Source of the DNA: Asterias rubens | Taxonomy: Eukaryota; Echinodermata; Asteroidea; Forcipulatida; Asteriidae | Length of the DNA stretch: 64,000 bases | Reading direction: 5' to 3' | Assembly (NCBI RefSeq): GCF_902459465.1 | Contig: NC_047068.1 | Coordinates: forward strand, 4,216,001-4,280,000 | Shown here: positions 49,301-58,735 of the stretch, piece after piece | Numbering within the stretch: position 1 is the first letter of the stretch | How the letters are laid out: each line of letters begins with the position of its first letter | Position numbers and translations under genes: made by a program | The notes under the pieces: model-generated | Database searches by the model: none | Told to the model about the DNA's origin: nothing | Seen by the model: the letters and a program-made list of their open reading frames with translations, nothing else

Positions 49301-49968
49301 ACTACTGCACAATCTCCACATGTCGGATGTATCCGTGCAGGTGACTGAGTAGCAAGATTTACCAAAATGGATTAGGGACTGTGAATATGGTCAGCAAGAC
49401 AGAAATACTGTCACTTTTGTCAGTGGTGGGACTAAACATTGTCAACAATAATAACAATAAAACATTGCATGTATACTCGTTTACTGATTTTAATTTATTT
49501 TTATATTTTTTTATATTTTATCCAATGATGACTAGCTAGAGATATGAATATGATTATGAAACTAACAATTTATTTTGTATTTAATTTAAACCTAATAATT
49601 GGGTAAAATTATGCAGAGTTATTATAATGCATCAGCAACCAAGCCCATGGCCAGTAAATAGGACGAGGGTATTTTTTCTATGCAGAGCAGAGCAGAAAAT
49701 TGTGATAAAGGTCTGTCTGTGTCATTGCTCTGTTTATTTTTATGCATAGATAGAGCTCCCTCTATCATGGCTATTGCACATGCATCCCCCCCCCATGCGT
49801 TGGACATGGTCATCAGCCAGAGAATGAGATGCATAAATAAAAAACATAATATTTACTTACACAGACTTTACAGAAATGGGTTAAATACTCACCATCACCA
49901 TGCTTAATCATAAGGTATCTTTCGGCAGGCGGCTCCACAAACTTCGTGGCCCCAGAAGTGGAAGCCAT
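43347..49968 (-). CDS. STOM: Stomatin-like band-7/SPFH membrane protein
   Basis: Oligomeric inner-leaflet scaffold of cholesterol-rich membranes that modulates ion channels and transporters. Six coding exons in transcript order: 49968-49893, 48413-48310, 46989-46834, 45747-45488, 44789-44711, 43532-43347. All introns are GT-AG and phases join to 861 nt (286 codons plus TAA), against 288 residues in human stomatin. A short cytosolic N-terminus is followed by a membrane hairpin (about residues 34-58) with the conserved proline at 52. Cys35 and Cys92 align with known palmitoylation sites. The SPFH domain runs from YERAIIFR to about residue 230, with PPQE and TLRNVLGT. Next is the alanine/glutamate-rich oligomerisation helix ([13 protein letters not shown]) and LQLRYLQTL. 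Introns 3 and 4 each have a transposable element within 10 bp of the donor. Family assignment is firm; one-to-one orthology with STOM rather than STOML3 or MEC-2 is inferred. Confidence 0.95.
43973..44030. repeat. (AAT)n microsatellite
   Basis: An interrupted run of aat/taa triplets in stomatin intron 5. Confidence 0.85.
45088..45482. mobile_element. TTAA-type MITE, family A, copy 9
   Basis: TTAA at 45088-45091 and 45479-45482, termini 'agacactggacaccttcgg' and 'ccaatagtgtccagtgcct'. The 395-bp copy lies in stomatin intron 4, and its terminal TTAA overlaps intron position +6 of the exon 4 splice donor. Confidence 0.93.
46001..46070 (-). mobile_element. tRNA-like SINE fragment
   Basis: On minus, box A-like 'tggtccagtggtttgactg' is followed by box B-like 'gggtttgaacccc' at tRNA-like spacing. 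The anticodon and T arms do not form perfect stems, so a functional tRNA is unlikely. Stomatin intron 3. Confidence 0.45.
46480..46825. mobile_element. Foldback element 'GGGCCCAATTTCATAAAG', copy beside exon 3
   Basis: 'ggcccaacttcaaaaagc' at the left and 'ctttataaaattgggccc' at the right are inverted copies. The interior has 'gcacaaaaacttactta' and 'gctaagcagaattttctgc', features shared with 48496-48722 and about 36770-37130. Its right end is 8 bp from the end of stomatin exon 3. Confidence 0.65.
47090..47335 (+). mobile_element. Family D dispersed repeat, copy 2
   Basis: Blocks 'ggtaacaccatgtgtgtat', 'ctacttgccaggtag', 'gggagacttctcagttctga' and 'actgagtgagttct' are in the same order as at 11145-11420. 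Stomatin intron 2. Confidence 0.65.
47455..47770 (+). mobile_element. Family C dispersed repeat, longest copy
   Basis: Ordered blocks: 'gtgcttttcacgtacgaagg', 'gcgtcccaaagcg', 'cagctccctggggag', 'caggtacccatttacccctgg', 'gtcaagtgtctttctcaagg' and 'acacaagtgtcatgaccggg'. Fragments of the same element occur near 8145-8460, 16160-16310, 24530-24612 and 25540-25745. The last block includes 'gggaatcgaaccc', resembling a tRNA box B, so a SINE-type origin is possible. Stomatin intron 2. Confidence 0.6.
47865..48010 (-). mobile_element. tRNA-derived SINE (family E) copy
   Basis: Same order as the SINE at 57.9 kb, read on plus as its complement: 'actgatatactcaagattt', 'gtcctgtgaaaaac', 'aagactcgaacaatgg' and 'ccttgcccggtagct'. 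It is mutated, and lies in stomatin intron 2. Confidence 0.55.
48496..48722. mobile_element. Foldback element 'GGGCCCAATTTCATAAAG', further copy
   Basis: 'cgcccaaattcataaacatg' and 'gttatgaaattgggc' form inverted ends. The interior contains 'agcacaaaaaacttgctaag' and a run of C at 48642-48652. Stomatin intron 1. Confidence 0.65.
48969..49119. mobile_element. Short TIR element in stomatin intron 1
   Basis: 'gagtgcgtttggcgacccca' and 'tggggtcgccaaaatgcact' are inverted copies of about 22 bp bounding a 151-bp element. No coding capacity. Confidence 0.85.
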
Positions 49969-51774
49969 GTTTTAACTGTTGTCGAGAGAATTCGAGAAGG
50001 ATTGTGTGTTTCACTCCTCCGCAGTTGTCAAAATGTATTACTAAAATATTGCTCGGGTCCTAATGAAAATGAGTACTAATTCCCTTGATAGTCTGGTCTC
50101 CGCCGCCTCCTGATCCTGTGTGTAAAGTAATAATGAACAAAATTCCTAAACTTGTTAAAGTCCACTGAGGGGATAGTTAGGCTATCAGTGACCTTTTTTC
50201 TCCAGTGAAAAGTGAAGTTGCTGTTCTAACCGTTATTTTTCCCTAATCATATTATTATGTCTCAAATTATATAAATATTTATTATTTTGCATTATGATTT
50301 TGCGCCCACTTTTAGTTTTAAACATGATCAGTTTGACAGAATATTAAAAGTAAAATTGGAAACTAGGTTTGATTTGTTTGTCAAATATTGTTGTTTTGAT
50401 GTAAAGATAAACAAATGTTTCAATGCATTAATCTAGTAAACAGGACTCGGCATAAATTAATGTCAACAAGTCCAAACTTGGGGTTAATCTAGACTGGTGG
50501 TTTCTTCATTTAACTTGCAGTCACCACCCAATGTGACATAATTGTTTGAGATGGTACCTCCTTTTTTTGGGGGGGGGGGGGGTCGAGCCCCCTTGCAAAT
50601 GCCTGGAAATTTTTTGCAGTTTTAACCACGTTTTAACAGTTGTATTCTTTATTTCTGAAGCAGAATAATTGCATGTAAAAGGAGATGGACGTTGTAACCA
50701 AAAGGAGGGTCACAAAATACGCCCATGCCGGAGGAAGAACTGCCTAAAACCAGACTGTGTTTTGCCCCGTGACAGCGCGTGACACTTTAACAAAAGAGGG
50801 CGCTGTGTAAGCAACTGCGCACGTGCAAAAAGGGTGCACCACTCGAGACTCTATGATAGAGCAAGTGATGACGAATAAACAAGCTAAATAATTATTCAAA
50901 AGTACTCACAAAATGTGCTCAAGTCTCTCAGCCTCTTGAAATCAAACAAAGTAATTTTTTCGCAACTACACTTCAGATTTAGTAGATTGGCTAAAGTAAG
51001 ATCATTATTGAAACAGTGTGTAGGCACAGTGCTCCAAGTTGAAAGTGAACGACTATAAGCATACAACAGGTTTGTAAGTTATTTGTTATTTCACAAAAAT
51101 TTGAATCTGAGAGGCGTTACTGCAAAAACGCTTCTCATGTTGTGCACTGCTTTTGGGGCTATTCTTCCTGAATTGAAATCGCTCCGGATATTTGGCCGCA
51201 ATATTATTTTCAAAACGTGACCACCTTTTAAAATGAAATGTTCGCATGGCTAGTTTTTTTTTATAGATAGGGCCTACATCTTTAGGATTAAAACAACTGA
51301 ATGGTTCAAAAAACCAAAGGTATACACATTTTACTTTTAATGGCCAGTCCTACACTATTTGGTTTGGCTGTCTGCAGACAAATTAACCGATTAAACCAAC
51401 AGGCTCGTACTGTGTCAATCATACCTCAATTCGCTCACAAATAAGTGTATGTACACAATGAGCGAAATGTATAATTTATTACGGGAAAGGCTAATATTTA
51501 CGGTTTTCTCGGCTGCGGACAACTCTTGATCGCATTTTGAATAATTCACTAAAGTTGATGACGTGTGTGCTCGTAGCAACACATTGGCTTCATAGATCAC
51601 TTCCAGTGCAATGTCATCACTATAATTCTTAAGGTGTAAACAAAATGTACGCTTTCACTCTTGATTTCTTCAAACTGTAAAGGAAGAACGATCTCTAATG
51701 CTCTTTGCCGCTGCTAGCTTCTTCCGTTTCTGGAACGTCATTTTGAACAAGGGAAGAGAGTACAAAAACCAACC
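49969..51774. promoter_or_regulatory. Divergent intergenic region between stomatin and the GPCR gene
   Basis: The two genes point away from each other, so both promoters should lie here. No TATA box is convincing next to either start. A run of 14 G at 50569-50582 is the only striking local feature. Confidence 0.4.
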
Positions 51775-52896
51775 ATGGAATTTACATCTCATAGTTCTGA
51801 GGAGAATTCCTCAGATGCATCTGCCCAAGAACTCCGTAGTGTCGTTGGGATAGCCGTTCCAGCAATCGCATTAATCTGTATCATTATACTTTCGATATTG
51901 GGTAACTTGGCTGTAATCATAGCGGTACTGAGGACCCCTTGCTTACGGGAAAAACCTTCGAGTACATTCCTCATCAGTTTGAGCTTTGCGGACTTGATGA
52001 ATGGTATTTTGGTGATGCCAAGTTCCCTGGCCGCTCTTCTAGCAGACGGTTGGCGGTTTGGTATGACTTTGTGCTACATCCAGTGCGGCCTTACCTACTG
52101 CTTCATCATCGTGTCGATGGTAACTCTAGCGTGTATAAGCATTGACGGGTATTTCGCAGTGAAACACCCGTTGCGCTATCACAGCATCGTCACCCCACGA
52201 GTAACCAGGGTGGCCGTGGCATATACCTGGTTGAAAGGTCTGGCTTTCGCCGCGGTCCCGGCCATCAACACCTGGATTGTCTATGACTATTGGGAAGTGG
52301 CGTGTGCTATTGAGTGGGATAACGACATCTATTGGAAAGCCACTCGAGCCTACGTCCTCGTAGCGTTTATATTGTGCTTTCTGAGCTCAATATGCATTAT
52401 GATATTCTGCTACGTACACATCGGCTGCGCTGCGAGGACCAACTCGACCTGGCCCCTCCAGCAGCACTCACGACGTACACATCGCCAGATCTCCAAGAAT
52501 TTGAAAGTGGTGCAAAGCTTAGCAATTGTGGTCACCATCTTCTTTGTTTGTACGGCGCCGTTTTGCTTCACAAAGGTCCTCAAGATGTTCCTCACCAGCA
52601 GTTACGTGCCTTCGTATCTCAATCTCATCGCATCGTGGTTCTCTTATATCTCGTGCGCAACCAACCCTTTCATCTACGGCATATTCCGTAAGGATTTTCG
52701 CCGCGCGTTCGTGAAGTTGTTCTGCCGCCAAACAAACGCCCCGGTGACGCACGACCGGCGGAGAGGGAATCTGACCGGGACGGGGCGACCCGATGGTGGA
52801 GGGAGGCGAGGTGTCGGTGAAATAAATTCTTTAAGAGTTTCATCCGTGTCAGGGCAGAACAACGAGGACTTATTTCGAACAAGCTCAATGTTTTAA
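51775..52896 (+). CDS. Intronless class A (rhodopsin-like) orphan GPCR
   Basis: Seven-transmembrane receptor of 373 residues in one uninterrupted frame; the ATG has a strong context (accATGG). Visible markers are a glycosylation sequon at N11, N44 (1.50) in ILGN, D73 (2.50) in SFADL, C100 and C177 for the usual extracellular disulphide, W152 (4.50), and N297-P298-xx-Y301 (NPxxY). The tail is Arg/Gly/Ser-rich. Two activation motifs differ: DRY is D124-G125-Y126, and the TM6 CWxP motif is C259-T260-A261-P262. Resemblance in TM2-TM4 is closest to orphan receptors of the GPR161 and GPR21/52 kind, but I cannot place it securely. The ligand is unknown. Receptor class is firm. Confidence 0.95.
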   Translation: MEFTSHSSEENSSDASAQELRSVVGIAVPAIALICIIILSILGNLAVIIAVLRTPCLREKPSSTFLISLSFADLMNGILVMPSSLAALLADGWRFGMTLCYIQCGLTYCFIIVSMVTLACISIDGYFAVKHPLRYHSIVTPRVTRVAVAYTWLKGLAFAAVPAINTWIVYDYWEVACAIEWDNDIYWKATRAYVLVAFILCFLSSICIMIFCYVHIGCAARTNSTWPLQQHSRRTHRQISKNLKVVQSLAIVVTIFFVCTAPFCFTKVLKMFLTSSYVPSYLNLIASWFSYISCATNPFIYGIFRKDFRRAFVKLFCRQTNAPVTHDRRRGNLTGTGRPDGGGRRGVGEINSLRVSSVSGQNNEDLFRTSSMF

Positions 52897-53148
52897 GCCC
52901 ATGCAGCCAGCGGTGTGTTGGACCTTTGGCTTTTTTCATTTTGACCATGGGGTTCAAAATGGGATACGAATTAAAATTTCACCCAGCGTCTTTAACAAGC
53001 TAATGAAAATGAAAGAGAAAATAATATTAGCAAATGCGGACGCTAAACCATTAAAGAGCATCCTGATGGTAATAAGTAATTGAATCACACGCGTTCTTTT
53101 CTGAGTAAACCATACACGCGGGTTTTTTGACGCCATCAACTTTAACCC

Positions 53149-53505
53149 TTAAGCCGGCCTCGGGCCGACCTACGATTTGCTTGCGCCCGCACGAAACTGT
53201 AAACTGTCGGCAACGCGCAGACAAAAATAGGCTCAGGTCACACGAACTGAGAAATCGTGCGTCTGCGATTGGTCCCCGATCGTCGGGATCACGTCGTATC
53301 CGTACAAGTTTAAATTGTACTCTTGCGACTGTTATATTTTTCGAGCGCTGTTTCAGATTGTCTTAAAATCATCGCAGTTACGCCCAGGTCGTAAATAATC
53401 GCCGACCGAAAAGTTCCCGACGGTCTTAGCTCAGGCTCAGTGTGATCCTGGAATGTCAATCGGGACTGTTTTTTGTTGACGCAGGGTCGACCTGAGGCCG
53501 GCTTT
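53149..53505. mobile_element. TIR element downstream of the GPCR gene
   Basis: 'taagccggcctcgggccgac' at the left and 'gtcgacctgaggccggctt' at the right are inverted copies enclosing about 357 bp of higher GC content than its surroundings. No coding capacity. Confidence 0.75.
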
Positions 53506-53717
53506 AGAAGTTCTGAAATACGAATGTTAATGTTGCTATTATAATCCTTCATTGAACACATATTTTTTTTATGTGAATGTTGGCGTTCAATATCAGCTTA
53601 TATCCTGTGGCAAGGAGATTCTTTCTCCCAGTGAGTATGTCCCCTATACGGCAAACTGTGTACAAACTACTTCCGATAGCGCCCTCTTTTGAAACATCCT
53701 CCTTCAGTCAACGTTAT

Positions 53718-54536
53718 TAGCGACCTTTCGATTTTCGGGACGGTAGCACACAGGACGGTAAAAAATTCTAAGCGTGTTTTTTCCCCAGGGAAGATGAGGC
53801 TACAATAACAACGTGTGCCTTTATGGAGGAAAACTATGATGGCCTTTATCGTCCCGAAATCGAAAGACAGAGGACGCTGCATGTTAACACATGGATCTCG
53901 CATGGAGATGCAATACAAGTACACGTGTATAGAATGTACTCTAGACACGCTTGGTTGGTTGCCGCCATGTGAGAAAGAAGGTACAACACGTCCATTAATG
54001 CTTAGTGGCCTCATCTTTCCTGTGGAAAAATACGCTATAAGGGATTACTGATTGTATACTAGAGATCAGTGTAAGGGAGCAGGAAAGTCGATCGACGCAT
54101 GCGCCAAACTGAAGTAGTCTCCGTCAAGTGGAGATTTGGAACGCTATTTTGGTGAAACAACGTCCGGTCTGTACGTCAACGGAGTGATGTCGTTTGTACA
54201 CGTTGTATGGTGAGGGAGCCTTGTGATAGACTTGATTCAAGCCCCGTTCTCGTGCAAGAGATGCTAAAAAACATATCCGACTTCAAAATGTAGCTTTTGT
54301 GGTTCCGAGAATTGCCATGCACAGGGGACTAGGTTGGGGGATGCCAACCTTGCAAAAGTTGTCTGATGTTTAGGCGATGGGAGTGGAAATAAAAGGACCC
54401 TCACGGGACTGGGACTTGAATCAATTCTATATCACCATGCGGTCCTAACGGGAGCACTCGAGCGTGAGCATACAGACTACTGTGTTATGTTCTCTCCCGT
54501 CCTGTGTGCTCCGTCCCGAAAATCGAAAGCTCGCTA
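53718..54536. mobile_element. Non-autonomous DNA transposon with about 40-bp TIRs
   Basis: The left arm 53718-53758 and right arm 54497-54536 are inverted copies that differ by one substitution and one indel; both contain 'ctttcgattttcgggacgg' and 'gcacacaggacgg' (in left-arm sense). A partial extra copy lies near 53845. The 819-bp interior has no transposase-like frame. Confidence 0.85.
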
Positions 54537-54788
54537 TTTCCCATACAGGGGACAGAATCTCTGGCGGACAGTTTTCCCTGAGACAGCGGTAAACTGTTTG
54601 TGAATGTGTGATGTACGTTTAGTACCTTATTTAAGCCACGTCCGCTACCTTCACACAAACTCGGGCTCCAAGTTCACAGATTACCAAAAGCTCATAGGAA
54701 ACGATTTGAGCAAATGTTTCTTTGAGAATGTGTTAGTGTCAACCGTATATTTTGAAGGGAAACTCTGATAAAAGCGCAGTGAAAGTTA

Positions 54789-54918
54789 GCCTTTTGTCAA
54801 GGCTTTGTGGAGTGAACAGCGGAGCGACTGGAACGGGAGACCACTCGAGAGCGTGGTCTCCCGTTCCAGTCGCTTGGGATCGCGGCCCTCAAAAGCCACG
54901 AAGGCCTTGACAAAAGGC
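54789..54918. mobile_element. Perfect nested hairpin element (130 bp)
   Basis: The inner arms 54824-54844 and 54853-54873 are perfect 21-bp inverted copies around an 8-nt loop. The outer arms 54789-54803 and 54904-54918 ('gccttttgtcaaggc' and its complement) are perfect 15-bp copies. The 9-bp direct repeat 'agtgaaagt' sits at 54778-54786 and 54921-54929, consistent with a target duplication. Confidence 0.88.
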
Positions 54919-55556
54919 TTAGTGAAAGTAACCTGACAGACTCGAGAAACAAAAAGTTTAACCGGTCCCGCTGGCTAGAGAAAATAAGGCAACCCAGTAT
55001 TTACATAAAAATATACACCAAACAGAAACACGTTGCTGGTACACTTGCTTGCAATCGAAATTTATTAATCTTGACGCCTACAGGCAAAATTATAAGAAAC
55101 ACTTTATATTATAAGTGATTGTTTACATTTTATAGCAAGCAAGAGCGATGTTAACATTTAATATAATAATATTCATCATTTTGTGTGTAAACTTTACAAT
55201 GACGTAGGCGACTCTTGTGTTCATCACCGGGATCAATAAACATAGGTGTCAATTTCAATCAATCGATCTCAAATAAGATTGAACTAAATTCAATATGATT
55301 AACATCCAATAACAAGGGCAATGGTTGTTCTCGATCGTGTGATGCCAATTGATTTTATACTGTAACGTTGGGGGATGAACAAATATTTACTTTCGTTGCG
55401 AGGGTGACAATAGTTTCAACAGTTTCTGCCTCAAAAACGATATTTGTTTCAAACCTGCGGGGTCTTTAATATCGCAGCATCCTATAGTCAAAGGCAGTGA
55501 GACCTTATGAGTAAACGCTCTGAACAACCCACTTCGAAACTCACAACTTCCGCAAT

Positions 55557-56160
55557 ACAATACAATGCTCCTGAAACTAACGTTGATATTATTATAGGTA
55601 AAGCAACTGTGTGTTCCAACAATTCCTAAAATCTATAGTCAATGGAGCAGTGAAATATCTTATTAAGAACACTCTCAACGGAGGACATTATATTGTACAC
55701 GGAACTCTTCCTCAATAAGTGATACCAAAACTTTAACGTTGCTTTAATTACGGTGTAAAGTCCCGGTGTGTTTCCCCTGTTTTTACAATATTAAGTGTTT
55801 ATATATAATTTTAACACAATCATGATTGGTGAACACGGTTACGTTCACACAGTTTGTCATTGATCTATATTTTATGATTGAGATCGTGGTTTTTATGCAC
55901 TGATGTCACCACGACGCCGTCTTAGGTAAAATGATGACGAACCACTGCTCCTAAAATAAACGTTGCTTTTACGGAAAGTCCCCAGTGTGTTCCCAAAGTG
56001 TTGTCTACATATAAACACAAACATGATTTGCTATAGCACGGTCACGTCGGGCTCACCAAGGTTTTTGCATGGCTTTTGTCAATTAATTATACTAAAGATC
56101 AATGGTTCTTGTGTACTGACGTCATTACGACGCCATCTTGTGTAAAATGATGAGAATGAC
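55557..56160. repeat. About 220-bp segment in three diverged tandem copies
   Basis: Ordered blocks recur: 'aaa(c)taacgttg...', 'gtaaagtcc..gtgtgt', 'cacggt.acgt', 'tttgtcat/caatt', 'tgtactgacgtcattacgac' and 'taaaatgatga'. The second copy is at about 55725-55935 and the third at about 55945-56160; the first, near 55557, is partial. The third contains a perfect CRE-type TGACGTCA at about 56117. No coding frame. Confidence 0.65.
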
Positions 56161-56761
56161 AATGAAACGCACAGCTATGTACAAGTAGGCCCTATTATAC
56201 GTTATAGAACTCTAAACATTAATTATTTTGGACTGAGGTGTGTTATAAACAACAAAGCCGGTCACTATTGCACGTCTGCCGCCTGCCCAACCGGGACTGT
56301 GGTATTGACCGGAAGAGGGTCCTCTTTCCCTCGGCTTTTGGCTTCAGGAAATATGACCCAAATCTCAGTGACCCTCACTCACAGTGCCCCCCCCCCCCGG
56401 GTTTATAAACGTGCACCAGTGACCTCATTGCCAGTCCATACTACTGGAATGCTTCTGGTTGGGTGCAAAATATACGCTACTCACGCACCAACACTACAGC
56501 ATACACAATACTACATTGTTAACTAGTACATTACTAATTAGTTTCCTACAAATAATGAGCATTTTGAACTTCTTGATGAACTATAGAATATTTGTACGTA
56601 AAATTTTGTTCTAAATAAGATCATAAATTCTTGTGCAACTAAGGCAACATTTAGTTCAGCTGAGAAATTTAATATTAAAACACACTCACAATGAAAGTTG
56701 GTTTTACCAAGGCTCTATCTATTAGAAAAAATTAGTGCGTCACAAAGATGAAAAGCCCCTC

Positions 56762-57150
56762 TTTCATAGGGCACTGTACACGCTGAGTAAAAATATCAAA
56801 GAGCAGTATTTGCACTTGGTGTAGGTCTACGCCAACATACATAATAACAAATCAGTGAAACTTAGGCGATCAAATGATTGTCGAAATTAAAAGCAAACAA
56901 TGGACAGAAAAACACCTTTGTTGTGAAATTTAATTTGTGTGCTTTCAGATGCAAGAGAAAGAAATTCAGGCCGGAAGTCTTTCTGAGATTCAAATATTTG
57001 AATGAGAAATTACCTCTGCCTCAAAAACTACGTTACTTCAGAGGGAGGCGTTTCTTATTAAATGCTTGATGCTATTGAAAATGTCGCTGGTTGTACAGTA
57101 TTAAGCATTTACGGCTAATATATTCTGATTAATTGCAAAGTTACCTCTCC
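56762..57150. mobile_element. TTAA-type MITE, family A, copy 10 (diverged)
   Basis: 'agggcactgtacacgctgag' begins the copy, and 'gtgtgctttcagatgca', 'tgagaaattacctctg' and 'ctacgttacttcagaggga' follow in family order. The termini are degraded. Confidence 0.75.
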
Positions 57151-57869
57151 CCAGTACCTTTAAAATAAACACATGCGATTTTTACTCACAAGCAGGTTTA
57201 TATAAAAAGCAAACTATATAATTAATGGTATACTTTTAATATTGGTAGTATGCAGTCAGCAACGACTTAATTCTCTATTAGGTGTTCTTTGTCAAATTCG
57301 CCAAATGAGAAGCCAATTTAACCACCAAACCATTCTATTTCGCGCAAAAATGAATGCTGCTTAAATCGGCCATTCAATTTGTTTTGAACCTGTGCAAAAG
57401 TAATGTAACTTAACATTTAACAAAACAGCATTAACATTCGCAGGAGCTTTTTAAGTCCAACCAGCTTTGCTAAATTGAATGTTATTGTTATGCTAAATTG
57501 AACACATTGCTAAAGGAATTCAATAACATATAACGAAATTGAATGCATGAATTCTGAATTTGCTTCACGGGAACAACTGGTCTGGCAAAACCACTTGAAT
57601 TCGATCGCATGGAAATTGGCTGTACTTTGGCGAAAATGACCGAGAAAACCTATATTAATTTTTAATCTATTAGCAATTAACATCCCATGATGGACAACAG
57701 TTATTGAACCTTATATATAGTTTCTGCTTAACAATATTTGTTGCGCTTAGCAAGTTTTGTTGTGCTTACAGGCTGAGTGTATAAAATTAGGCAATTGTCA
57801 CTCGAGGCAATTTTAGGCAAGGCAAAAGCCAATAAAAAAGGAATCCTCATTTTTATAAATTTGTGCTTT

Positions 57870-58130
57870 TTACCCATATACCGATGCGTGTTAGCAATGT
57901 ATACTCAGTACTTTCCCGAGTCCAGCGAAAAAAAAAACCCACCACAGGCATATTACTCGGGTAGGAGTCGAATCCACGCCCATAGCAATTCTAGAGCAGT
58001 GTATTACCAACTAGATTACCGAGATTGCCCGGCAGCTACAGACAGTTCGAATCCTGTATTTTGGCAAAGGGTAATTTTTCTTTTTTACCCATACACCGAC
58101 ACTTAGTACTTTCCCGAGTTCGTTGAATGT
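57870..58130 (-). mobile_element. tRNA-derived SINE (family E), with a second truncated tail
   Basis: On minus: 'tctcggtaatctagttggta' (box A region), box B-like 'gtggattcgactcc', then an A/T run and 'gggaaagtactgagtatac'. The tail block recurs at 58085-58130 ('acttagtactttcccgag'), so a second, 5'-truncated insertion abuts it. Confidence 0.7.
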
Positions 58131-58446
58131 TTACATATAAAAGGTGTCTTTGGGGATCAAAAGACAATCTTCATGCTATAGCACATGGCATCCACTGCAG
58201 TTGGTTGCCTCCAAGTTGCCGGTAAAAGTTGCCTGGTTTACTGACAATGCCCTCCGTCTTTAAAGTTTTTCGCTTCAATAGTAATAAAGTTAAAAACTAG
58301 TTAACATGAAATAATAATGTGAACAAAAAACCGTCGAGAAGATATATATTATCTTTAGTTGATATTAATTTGCTTCGGGAATATACAGTAATTATTTTAC
58401 TATTATCATTGCGGTACCCGCTGATAGGATTGGAACTGCCTCTATA

Positions 58447-58515
58447 CCGGGAAATCTCGGTGGTCTATTTGGTAAGACATCTGCAAAGATTGTGTGTTCG
58501 AATCCCAACCGATTA
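58447..58515 (+). mobile_element. SINE family E head fragment
   Basis: 'ccgggaaatctcggtggtct', 'ttggtaagacatctgc' and 'gtgttcgaatccc' match the tRNA-like head of the SINE at 57.9 kb. The tail is absent. Confidence 0.6.
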
Positions 58516-58735
58516 ATATGCGAATATTACGAATATTCGCAGCAGTTCAGCTCTGGGCAACTCACTTGCGAATATTGCTGCGAAAGGATAGTTGTGACGT
58601 CAAATTCACGTCAAATTCGCTTCGCATTCGCATTCGCAGGAAGTATGAACCGGGCTTAATACAGTACTTTACACACATCTGTGTAACAAGGTAAAACCAA
58701 TACGAGGTACATTTAGAAGAAACTACCCAGACAGT

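Noticed and set aside
52332..52691. 119-codon plus-strand frame inside the GPCR
   Set aside because: Alternate-frame shadow of a clear seven-transmembrane coding sequence.
53667..54014. 115-codon minus-strand frame
   Set aside because: Overlaps one terminus of the 819-bp TIR element and has no transposase or other family signature.
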